Origin: an uncultured Dehalococcoidia bacterium
Lineage (GTDB): Bacteria; Chloroflexota; Dehalococcoidia; Tepidiformales; Tepidiformaceae
Direction of reading: 5' to 3'
DNA: 15,385 bases
NCBI GenBank assembly: GCA_937954195.1
Contig: CALFYR010000174.1
Coordinates: 1 to 15,385 of the forward strand
Positions 1-6,340 of this stretch are shown in pieces; the first letter of the stretch is position 1, and each line of letters opens with the position of its first letter. The translations under genes and the position numbers were made by a program. Under the pieces are notes generated by a model that worked only from the letters and a program-made list of their open reading frames with translations, did no database searches and was not told where the DNA came from.

Positions 1-157
1 GCGAAAAGTCGCCGATCCGCATCTCAATGATCGCCATGTCGGGCATGTGGATGCTTTGATCGACAACCACCCGCTCTATCGAATGAACGTCCGCCTCCCC
101 GAGCGGGGAGCCCGAGACCTTGATCTGGAACGATGCTGCGAGGACCTCGGCAGGCAA
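1..157 (-). CDS. CIS spike / VgrG-like hub protein (Afp8-like), N-terminal part only
   Basis: Only the first 52 codons are in the window; the gene runs off position 1. The translation begins LPAEVLAASFQIKVSGSPLG and continues with a VVVDQSIHMPDMAIIEMRIGD-type stretch. This is the opening of the phage late control D / VgrG-like spike family: a beta strand with F-x-I-K-V-x-G, then V-x-x-S-x-H-x-PDM. In Afp/PVC-type systems this protein sits at the baseplate centre, below the tube and LysM hub, and carries the PAAR tip. I chose TTG at 157-155 because the upstream stop TAG is in the same frame and immediately adjacent, so no earlier start exists, and because a perfect AGGAGG lies 5 bases upstream. 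Position directly after the LysM hub gene matches the Afp7-Afp8 order. Family assignment is strong for the N-terminus; the rest cannot be judged. Confidence 0.85.
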   Translation of the reverse strand, partial: MPAEVLAASFQIKVSGSPLGEADVHSIERVVVDQSIHMPDMAIIEMRIGDFS

Positions 158-168
158 CTAATCCTCCT
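155..168 (-). promoter_or_regulatory. Strong Shine-Dalgarno deciding a TTG start
   Basis: On the minus strand AGGAGG (168-163) is followed by AT, the stop codon TAG of the LysM gene, and then TTG. The SD lies inside the last codons of the upstream gene with 5-base spacing to TTG. It supports the rare TTG start and implies translational coupling of hub and spike. Confidence 0.75.
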
Positions 169-835
169 GCTGCTCGTTCTCGAGCGGGGGCAGCGTCAGG
201 ACAGTTCCGGGCCGGACTCGCATGGGGTCCACAATGCCGTTGAAGTCGGCGATCTGGCGCCAGTATCGCGACTGCCCGTACTCCCGGGCGGCGATCAGGT
301 CGAGGGTCTCACGCTGTTCAACGACGTGTGTCTTGTGGCCGGCGATGCCACCGGACGTCGGGTTTTGAGCCGGGAACCGACCCGGATCGGTGGCCTGCTT
401 GAGCGAAAGGTCGACAGTCGCGCGGACCGGTGTGCCGTCCTCAAGAAACATCGTGAACGTTTGCGTGATATTCGTGACCACGGCCTCGAACGACCATGCC
501 TGGCCCCACTCGAACATGCACCGGGGTGGGCGGCCGGTCTGGGTAGCCTGGTCGATCTTGTCGGGATTGATGAGCGCCAGTTCCCACAGCTTGTTCGTGT
601 AGGCGGTCCGCACATCCTCCCCGGAGGCCGTCGTGTCGAAGAACAGGTTCAGCGTAATGGTTGCCGCCTCGCCGCCGGTGAACTCGAGCGGCGGCAGGTT
701 CAGGCCGCGACCGCTCGCACCTTCCTTCAGTCCCCAACCGACGGACTTCGTGAACGAGTACTTCGTCGGGTTGAACATGCACGTCACCGTCGCATCGGTG
801 TCGAGGTTGCGGATGGTGGCTTTCACGAGCGACAT
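158..835 (-). CDS. CIS tube-initiator / baseplate hub protein with LysM domain (Afp7/Pvc7-like)
   Basis: A 225-residue protein expected to connect the inner tube to the spike. Residues about 1-155 form a tube-like beta domain: it starts MSLVKATIRNLD, has the family-typical CMFNPTKYSF motif (19-28), and a PPLEFTGGEAATITLNLFFDT strand pair around 48-69. Residues about 168-217 are a LysM domain (HVVEQRETLDLIAAREYG, then WRQIADFNGI and PGTVLTLPP), which in T4 gp53-like hubs is structural in the baseplate rather than necessarily a cell-wall binder. ATG at 835 is preceded by AAGGTG with 5-base spacing. The gene lies 30 bases after the giant disordered gene and ends directly against the spike gene. 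Length and domain order match Afp7-type proteins, so confidence is high. Confidence 0.92.
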   Translation of the reverse strand: MSLVKATIRNLDTDATVTCMFNPTKYSFTKSVGWGLKEGASGRGLNLPPLEFTGGEAATITLNLFFDTTASGEDVRTAYTNKLWELALINPDKIDQATQTGRPPRCMFEWGQAWSFEAVVTNITQTFTMFLEDGTPVRATVDLSLKQATDPGRFPAQNPTSGGIAGHKTHVVEQRETLDLIAAREYGQSRYWRQIADFNGIVDPMRVRPGTVLTLPPLENEQQED

Positions 836-865
836 ACAGGCACCTTATACCAGACTGGGTGGCTC

Positions 866-3800
866 TCAGGGCAGGCCAAACTGCCGTTCTCTTTCGACTC
901 TCATACGGTGTTCGAGCTTTCGCCAGACTTTCTCGCTCAGCTCGTCGATGTTTGGCTCCTTGGACCCTCCCTCGCCGTCTCCTCCGGGATCGATGGTCAT
1001 GGAGTTTTCGGTGCTGGTCTCAGCGCGCTGAACGACCGCCGGCTGCGCCAGCGGCATCGATGGTGGCGGCGCCGGCATCCGCTGGAGCGGTTGGGCAAGC
1101 ACCGTCGGAAGGCTCGCCGGCTCGGCGCCACTGGCAGGTTCCGCCACCGCCGCCGTCGAAGTCGCGGCGGGCGCTGCCTCGACCGATCGTTGTACGGCCT
1201 GGGGCCGTGATGGTCGGGGTAATGGCGCCGCCGCCAGAGGCGAAGAGGGCGCGGCAGCGAAGCGTGACACCGGTGTTGTCAGCGGCGTTCCGGTGGCGAC
1301 CCGCGTGGGGCTCACCGACGTCTCCGATGCTGCCAAAGCGCCGGGTTGTTCGGACCCGGAGGTGCTGGCTTGCTCTGCCACGTCGGTCCGGTCGGCCACA
1401 GGCGGCTGGCCCACGAGAGGCAACTCCTCCGCATGGGGTTGCGCCGGTGTGGAACCGGTATCCACGGTCACCCGGCGGCGGACGGTGGACTCAACGCTGG
1501 CCAAGGATTCCGCTGCGGGAGGTTGGGGCGCCGCGGCTGACGAACTGCCTCGAGCCTGTGGTGCTCCTCCTGTGGACCTCCGCACGGTATCCGCGGCGGG
1601 AGTTGGCGCAGGCGTCGCCGGAGCGTGAACTGGCTCGCTGGTCGGCGATGGGCCCGAGGCGTGCGTTTGGCTGGCCTCAGTGGTTGCAGGCGAGCCGGCG
1701 GTGCGCTGAACTTGCGGCTCCGCGGTCGTGGAGTCGCCGCCGCGACGTTCGGCCTCGGCCGGGGATGCGGCGTCACTGTCGGATGCCAGTACGGCGGCCT
1801 CGTCTGCCGTCGGGGTCACCGGGTGCGTCTCCAGGAGCGGCATGTCGACTTCTTCGCGAACGCTATCGGGCGCCTCTGCCGCGACACGCTGCACGGCCCC
1901 TGGCGAACGCGCCTCTGACGCCCCGGTGACATCCGGGCTCGGATTCGAAGTCGCCGCCGTAGGGCTCGATGACTCTGCCGGCTGAACCGGCGTAGCTGCG
2001 TTCGGAGCGCCTGCGGCGGCCACGGTCCCCGATGGATCCTGGCCTGCAACGGCTGATTCTCGCTGTACGGCTGATGGAGCCACGTCCCGCCCGGGGGCCG
2101 GCTCCGCGACCCGCGACGGTGCGCCCGGTTGTCCAGGCGGTACCGCGCCGCTGGACGGCGCCTGCGATTGGCCGATATCGACCGCCCTACGAACGGTCGT
2201 CGGTTCGCCTCCGGCGGGGCTGCTTGCCGGAGCATCCGCTCCCGGTGACCCGCTCTCGGAATCCGCTGGGATGGGTGCATCGGCTTCGGGTTCGGGGCCG
2301 GCGGATTCTGCGCGGTCCGGTGTCCTGAGGACCAGTTGAGGTTCTCCGGGGACAGCGGCCGGTGTCTCAGCCGCAACCGTAGGGCGGCTTTCGGGCGGGG
2401 TGATCGCCGACTCCGGAGCGGATTGGTTTTCCGCGTCGGCCGAGCGCTCGGGCAGTGAGCCGGAACCAGCGTCCCCACCGGTCTCCGCGCGCCGTGCGAT
2501 GGTTGCGTCCTGCCCGGCGTTCGCTGTCGGCGTAGGGGAAGGCGGACGCTGAACGTCGCCGGCGGGTCCATCAGGTGCAGCCACCGTAGGACGGTTCTCT
2601 GCGGTTGCCCGCGTGTCCGGAACACCGGCAACCGAACGCTGCACCGGTTGCGGAGAGTCGGTAATCTCGTCCGACGCTGGGGCCGTCCCAGCCGCGGCGG
2701 TAACCGCCGGAGCACCTTGCGCGTCGCCTGGGGAGTCGCTGCTGCGCTGGACTCCGTCCGACGGCGCAGCAGCGCCCGGCGCCTGCGCGAGTGGCATCGC
2801 AGGCGCATCGGTCGGTGGGGGAGGAGGCTGCGCCTCGACCGAGCGGTTCACGGCCGCCTCTGCCGAAGCCGGGGTGCTCGTCACCGAGGGCGGCTCCATG
2901 TGTTCGGCTGAGGCAGGATTCGACGTCTCGGCCGTCCGCGCGATTGGTTCCGACGCAGCTGGCGCCGCTTCGATGTCGCGTTGATTGTCAGCCTGTGCCC
3001 CGGTGCGTGGTGCTGGCGGCTCGCTACGGCTCGGGTCGCTCGTGGGCGTGCTCGGAGCGACTGCGGGAGCGCCGCCGGCCGGTGGCCCGGAAACGTCTGA
3101 AGGTGCCGTCGCCGCGGTGGTTTGTTCGGTGGCGGACGGCTCGCCAGGGGATGTGGCCGCAGGTGTGTCCTGCGGCACATTCGTCCGCCGGGCGAGAGGC
3201 ATCTCGCTGGGAATCGCCGGAGCCGGGTCGGACTGCTCAGCCAAAACCTGGGGCCGTTCGGGTAGAACTTCCATCCCGCCGGTGGCTGCACCTGAGGTCG
3301 TCGGTGGCGCCACGGGTACCGCCGGCGATCCCGCCGGTGCCGTATCCACCGCTCGGAGCACGTCCGAAGCGGATTCGCTGGAATCTGCGCGGGCCGAAGC
3401 CTCGCCCCCGGCGCCCGGTCCTGGATCCGCGGGAGTCCGCGACACTTCTGTTGACGACGCGGGTTCGGAGGGTGAGGCCGGGGTGGATTCCCGCGGCGCT
3501 CCTCCCGGCGGCTCCGCAGGGGGAGGCGTGGCAGGCAGCCCACCCTGGGGCTCGCCTGGTTCGTCCAAGTCGTCTGGTGCAGCCGCCGGCGTTTCCGTTG
3601 CCGGCGCCGAAGGCGCCGCAACGAGCGGAGTCGCCACGGGTGCTGCCGCGACCGATCGCTGCACCGGCGTGACGACCCGGGAAGGGGTTTCACGTACGCC
3701 ACCGGGGAGCGGTCCGATAGTCGGGGCGGGTGCAGGTGCGGGCTGAGCAGTCGCGGCGACAACTCGGCGCGGCACAGGGGGAGCCAGTTCTTGCTCGTCG

Positions 3801-4720
3801 TCGCCCGCCGAAGCTTCGGCAATAGCCTCAGGTTCTGTGCTTCGCTGGGCGATCGGGTCGGAAACGGCCGAGGGTTCGGTAACCGGAGGCGGCGTAGCGC
3901 CTCGCCGCCGCTGCCGGATTGGCCTCGCTATCGACGGCCCGGGGTCCGCGGCTGGGGCGGGTGTCCGCTGGATCGGTTCCTGCGTGCGTGCCACCGGCGG
4001 AGCCTGCTCTCCAGGTTCGGTCTCGTCGGGCCCGGCTTGCGAGACGCCTTCCGAGGAAGGCGGGCCGGCGGACGCCGGAGGCTGCGGCCCGGCGGGAGGA
4101 GGCTCGATCCGTACTCCAGTCGGCGCCTCCTGGATGCGCGAGCGCCGGCGAACCGTGTTGGCATCGCCGCCAGCCGGAGGGCCATCGGACCGGGGGCTTC
4201 CCAGCACCGACTCCAGCTGGGCAGCCGAAGGTCCGCTCGGAATCTGGCGGTCCAGGTACTCGGAGACGCGTTCCTTGGCCACCGCGAACTTCTTCTCAAG
4301 GTCGGTGATCCAGGACGTTGGAGATTTGGGAGCTTCCGGTTCCGGCGCGTCTTCGGCCGTCGCGGCTTCCGGTGCGGCCGTTTCGACGGCTTCGCGCTGC
4401 ACCTGCCGCCCCGGCAAGGGCGCGAAGCGGGATGCGGGCTGTTCGGCCTGGACGCGAAGCGCTGTCCGCTGCGCTTCGTTGTGGCTCAACAGGCTCTGCA
4501 GCGAGCTTGAAAAGTCCGTGGTCCGAGAGACCACACCCGACGACGATTCGGATACGCCGCTCGTCCCCGCGAAAGCAGCGTTCGCGCGGTAGGTGAGCAG
4601 GTTGTCGAGCATCGCCTGTTCGCCGCCGAGGATGCCCGTGCTGAACCTGCGGCTGCGTTCGCCGATCTGGTCCAACAGGCTGCCGTCCATGGGCGTGCGT
4701 TCGGCGGAGTCCTCGGCCAT
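866..4720 (-). CDS. Giant intrinsically disordered CIS-associated protein with [VIL]QR motifs
   Basis: A 1284-residue protein dominated by Ala, Pro, Ser, Thr, Glu and Gly. The N-terminal ~155 residues look partly ordered (LLDQIGERSRRFSTG, MLDNLLTYRANAAF, and a helix TSWITDLEKKFAVAKERVSEYLDRQ ending near Y155). The C-terminus (about 1250-1284) is a charged amphipathic helix with IDELSEKVWRKLEHRMRVER. Residues 156-1153 contain no F, W, Y, C or K that I can find, a strong sign of lifelong disorder. Twelve [VIL]QR motifs and several VRR motifs are scattered through it. It lies between the second tube gene and the LysM hub, where many CIS loci have a length-variable protein (Afp6 slot); this is positional inference only. 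ATG at 4720 has no clear SD; an in-frame Met at codon 11 is an alternative. The coding call is supported by flush, 4-base spacing to the upstream gene. Function unknown; possible roles are baseplate scaffold, cargo adaptor or tail-fibre-like linker. Confidence 0.85.
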   Translation of the reverse strand: MAEDSAERTPMDGSLLDQIGERSRRFSTGILGGEQAMLDNLLTYRANAAFAGTSGVSESSSGVVSRTTDFSSSLQSLLSHNEAQRTALRVQAEQPASRFAPLPGRQVQREAVETAAPEAATAEDAPEPEAPKSPTSWITDLEKKFAVAKERVSEYLDRQIPSGPSAAQLESVLGSPRSDGPPAGGDANTVRRRSRIQEAPTGVRIEPPPAGPQPPASAGPPSSEGVSQAGPDETEPGEQAPPVARTQEPIQRTPAPAADPGPSIARPIRQRRRGATPPPVTEPSAVSDPIAQRSTEPEAIAEASAGDDEQELAPPVPRRVVAATAQPAPAPAPTIGPLPGGVRETPSRVVTPVQRSVAAAPVATPLVAAPSAPATETPAAAPDDLDEPGEPQGGLPATPPPAEPPGGAPRESTPASPSEPASSTEVSRTPADPGPGAGGEASARADSSESASDVLRAVDTAPAGSPAVPVAPPTTSGAATGGMEVLPERPQVLAEQSDPAPAIPSEMPLARRTNVPQDTPAATSPGEPSATEQTTAATAPSDVSGPPAGGAPAVAPSTPTSDPSRSEPPAPRTGAQADNQRDIEAAPAASEPIARTAETSNPASAEHMEPPSVTSTPASAEAAVNRSVEAQPPPPPTDAPAMPLAQAPGAAAPSDGVQRSSDSPGDAQGAPAVTAAAGTAPASDEITDSPQPVQRSVAGVPDTRATAENRPTVAAPDGPAGDVQRPPSPTPTANAGQDATIARRAETGGDAGSGSLPERSADAENQSAPESAITPPESRPTVAAETPAAVPGEPQLVLRTPDRAESAGPEPEADAPIPADSESGSPGADAPASSPAGGEPTTVRRAVDIGQSQAPSSGAVPPGQPGAPSRVAEPAPGRDVAPSAVQRESAVAGQDPSGTVAAAGAPNAATPVQPAESSSPTAATSNPSPDVTGASEARSPGAVQRVAAEAPDSVREEVDMPLLETHPVTPTADEAAVLASDSDAASPAEAERRGGDSTTAEPQVQRTAGSPATTEASQTHASGPSPTSEPVHAPATPAPTPAADTVRRSTGGAPQARGSSSAAAPQPPAAESLASVESTVRRRVTVDTGSTPAQPHAEELPLVGQPPVADRTDVAEQASTSGSEQPGALAASETSVSPTRVATGTPLTTPVSRFAAAPSSPLAAAPLPRPSRPQAVQRSVEAAPAATSTAAVAEPASGAEPASLPTVLAQPLQRMPAPPPSMPLAQPAVVQRAETSTENSMTIDPGGDGEGGSKEPNIDELSEKVWRKLEHRMRVERERQFGLP
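1024..4405 (-). repeat. Dispersed [VIL]QR / VRR short motif array within the disordered protein
   Basis: The translated sequence contains twelve [VIL]QR tripeptides, often in the context P/A-V-Q-R-S-V-x-A-x-P (for example PVQRSVAAAP, PVQRSVAGVP, AVQRSVEAAP), plus TVRR variants (NTVRRR, TTVRRA, DTVRRS, STVRRR). Spacing is irregular, roughly 20 to 200 residues, so this is a dispersed motif rather than a tandem repeat. At DNA level the copies are only partly similar, so selection on the peptide is more likely than recent duplication. Confidence 0.75.
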
Positions 4721-4724
4721 GGGG

Positions 4725-5234
4725 CTAAGCCACGCTCATTTCCTGGAAGGCCAATTCGAGCGATTCCACGAGCTGGGTCGAAGTCGTCGTGTTCAGCGAT
4801 GGGCCGGTCCACTTCACGGGGAAGGCGCCGGTCAGGTTGTAGCGCCGCACCGTCGTCCCGGTGTGATCGAGCATGAGGATCGAGACGTTGCGCATTTCTG
4901 CGCCCTTGGCCGCTTTCGTCCCCACGCGGTTCAGCCAATCGAGCAGGAGCGTCGAACTCGTGAGTCCGCGCTTGAGCGTGATGTTGGAATACGAACGGCG
5001 CCCCGGGAGCTTATGGGTGAAGCCGTTGAGGCCTCCCTCTTCATAGGGCTCGACCTTCACTTCGACCTGGAGCCCGGTGCACTCCTGGAATTCACCTTCC
5101 TGGACGCCCTGGATCTCCACAGCAAACCGGTGGCTGGTCCACGGGTCTTCCGACCGCGCCAATGCGCCGGCTCCGCCCCCGGCCGATGCCGATGCCCCTA
5201 CAGAGACGCTAAAGCTAGCTTCGAAACCCGGCAT
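4725..5234 (-). CDS. CIS tube-like protein 2 (T4 gp19 family, Afp5-like)
   Basis: A 169-residue member of the contractile tail tube family. A Gly/Ala/Ser-rich N-terminal tail of about 30 residues precedes the fold: DPWTSHRFAVEIQGV, then EFQECTGLQVEVKVEPYEEGG, the family signature KLPGRRSYSNITLKRGLT, a DWLNRVG helix and a C-terminal ESLELAFQEM strand. It is clearly related to the 148-residue tube protein encoded at 5856-6302; both share PGR...(T/N)-(V/I)-TLKRG(I/L)T. In Afp-type systems the second tube paralogue forms the transition ring between tube and hub. ATG at 5234 has GAGGAG 8 bases upstream, overlapping the end of the preceding gene. The extended N-terminus is longer than in the first tube protein and fits a specialised end-of-tube role. 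Confidence 0.92.
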   Translation of the reverse strand: MPGFEASFSVSVGASASAGGGAGALARSEDPWTSHRFAVEIQGVQEGEFQECTGLQVEVKVEPYEEGGLNGFTHKLPGRRSYSNITLKRGLTSSTLLLDWLNRVGTKAAKGAEMRNVSILMLDHTGTTVRRYNLTGAFPVKWTGPSLNTTTSTQLVESLELAFQEMSVA

Positions 5235-5239
5235 GGCGA

Positions 5240-5458
5240 CTACTCCTCGGCTGCCTCATTCATTCTACGGTTGATCTCGCCCACTTCCTCAACCCATCTT
5301 CGCCTATCCTGGTGTTCGAAGTTCAAAAGAGTTTCGGGGGCCCAGTGCAGGTGGTAGGCGAGGTAGGCTACCTCCTCATGGAGCCGTTCGAGGGGGTAGC
5401 CTACGATCCCCCCAGGCGCGAGATATCCACGTCTATCGGTGTCGAACACTCCGGGCAC
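5240..5458 (-). CDS. Small CIS-associated protein (DUF6760-like)
   Basis: The conserved part is GYPLERLHEEVAYLAYHLHW, then LLNFEHQDRRRWVEEVGEIN, which I recognise as the small DUF6760-type protein commonly found between tube genes in CIS loci. It is a short helical protein of unknown role, possibly an assembly factor for the neighbouring tube protein. The start is uncertain. The first in-frame candidate is GTG at 5458 and a second is GTG at 5449; either makes an unusually long overlap (58 or 49 bases) with the upstream gene. No ATG, GTG or TTG occurs closer to the conserved GYPLERL block. The real start could be a non-standard codon such as ATC near the upstream stop. The family call is better supported than the N-terminus. 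Confidence 0.8.
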   Translation of the reverse strand: MPGVFDTDRRGYLAPGGIVGYPLERLHEEVAYLAYHLHWAPETLLNFEHQDRRRWVEEVGEINRRMNEAAEE

Positions 5459-5772
5459 GTGACCGGCACGAGCGTCGTGCCCTGTTCGTTGATCTGCCGG
5501 TAGAGCCGCTGAAGGAACGCCAGGTCGCCTGTGAACAGCTTCTCGATGTCGCCCGGTGTTACCTGTTGCAGCGAGCCCAGCCGGGTCACCACGCGTGATA
5601 GCAGGATGATGACCAGGTAGGCCGGGTTCTCGCGGACGCGCGGGTCGCGCAGCGGCGAGATCTCGTCCATCGCGTTCGCGAGGCGCATTGCCCCGTCGCG
5701 GTGGAGGTTGCCCGCACTATCCACGTAGCCCTGCGGGAGAATGAATTCGAACTCGGTTTGAAGTGCTTTCAT
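5401..5772 (-). CDS. Small CIS tail-assembly-like protein with CPxC motif
   Basis: A 123-residue protein starting MKALQTEFEFILPQGYVDSA. It continues with GNLHRDGAMRLANAMDEI, PLRDPRVRENPAYLVIILLSRVV and TPGDIEKLFTGDLAFLQRLYRQIN, and closes with TCPECSTPIDVD. The FE-x-LP-GY, H-R-x-G-x-MRLA and DPRV-NPAYL blocks are typical of the phage tail assembly-like small protein found beside tube genes in CIS clusters. CPxC near the C-terminus could form half of a metal site; a second Cys pair is absent, so a full zinc ribbon would need dimerisation. I prefer ATG at 5772; an in-frame TTG at 5784 would add four residues but abuts the stem-loop at 5785-5813. No good SD is visible for either. Likely an assembly chaperone rather than a particle component, by analogy only. 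Confidence 0.85.
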   Translation of the reverse strand: MKALQTEFEFILPQGYVDSAGNLHRDGAMRLANAMDEISPLRDPRVRENPAYLVIILLSRVVTRLGSLQQVTPGDIEKLFTGDLAFLQRLYRQINEQGTTLVPVTCPECSTPIDVDISRLGGS

Positions 5773-5784
5773 AGAAGTGAACAA

Positions 5785-5813
5785 CGGGGCAGGAGCCTAT
5801 GACCCCTGCCCCG
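5785..5813 (-). terminator. Stem-loop downstream of the tube gene (attenuator-like)
   Basis: A perfect 9-bp inverted repeat, CGGGGCAGG / CCTGCCCCG, with an 11-base loop lies between the tube gene and the next small gene. On the transcribed strand it is followed by TTGTTCACTTCT, which is U-rich but not a true U-run. It may act as a partial terminator or as a 3' stabiliser of the sheath-tube mRNA, setting high expression of those two genes relative to those downstream. Structure is certain; function is inferred. Confidence 0.55.
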
Positions 5814-5826
5814 TATGTGGTGTGGT

Positions 5827-5843
5827 TGGCCCGCGCAGGGCCA
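5827..5843 (-). other. Second stem-loop after the tube stop codon
   Basis: A perfect 6-bp inverted repeat, TGGCCC / GGGCCA, around a 5-base loop, beginning 12 bases after the tube stop codon on the minus strand. It stands in tandem with the stronger stem-loop at 5785-5813. There is no U-tract, so on its own it is more likely an mRNA stability element than a terminator. Confidence 0.4.
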
Positions 5844-5855
5844 GGAGTGGGCTGG

Positions 5856-6302
5856 CTAGCTGATCCTCTTCATGTACTCATACGTGAGCGTCAGCTCTTC
5901 CATGCCCTGGGTGCTCGATTCAGCCTGGGCCTGTGGGCCCTGGATCTTCGTCGGCCAGGCGTTGGTCAGGTCCCACTGGGCAACCGGCGAGCCTTCCGTA
6001 TCGCACATGAAGATCGACGCGTTCTTGCGAGCGTCCTGGATCTTCCCGTCGATGACCAACTGGCGCCAGTCCCAGAAGTCCTTCACATCCGTGATGCCCC
6101 GCTTCAGGGTCACATCCGTGAACTTCTGGCGGCCCGGGATCTTCTTGATGATGTCCTTCGCCTTCCCGTCGGTCTGCTTCGATTCAACGACTTCGGTTTC
6201 CGACCCCAGGCCCGAGATCTCGGTGAAGAACCCCTTGATGGTCCCACCGACATCGAGCATGAAGTGAAATGTTACTAGGGGATCGCCCTCGCGTTGTGCC
6301 AT
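5856..6302 (-). CDS. CIS inner tube protein (T4 gp19 family, Afp1-like)
   Basis: A 148-residue protein beginning MAQREGDPLVTFHFMLDVGG, followed by IKGFFTEISGLGSETEVVE, KIPGRQKFTDVTLKRGITDV, DFWDWRQLVIDGK, NASIFMCDTEGSPV and a C-terminal MEELTLTYEYMKRI strand. This is the classic hexameric tail tube fold that stacks into the inner tube propelled by sheath contraction. Length is typical of the family. ATG at 6302 is preceded by AGGAGAAAGG; the AAAGG part lies 9 bases upstream. It follows the sheath gene after 38 bases and is followed by two stem-loops, consistent with a highly expressed sheath-tube unit. High confidence. Confidence 0.96.
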   Translation of the reverse strand: MAQREGDPLVTFHFMLDVGGTIKGFFTEISGLGSETEVVESKQTDGKAKDIIKKIPGRQKFTDVTLKRGITDVKDFWDWRQLVIDGKIQDARKNASIFMCDTEGSPVAQWDLTNAWPTKIQGPQAQAESSTQGMEELTLTYEYMKRIS

Positions 6303-6340
6303 TGGTTACGACCTTTCTCCTGCTCTCAGTGTGGTGGTGT

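Noticed and set aside
859..1929. Plus-strand open frames opposite the disordered gene (also 2791-3672, 2985-3746, 3791-4510)
   Set aside because: Their translations are Arg/Ala/Pro-rich low complexity that mirrors the antisense strand. The minus-strand frame fits the operon spacing and has ordered, CIS-like ends.
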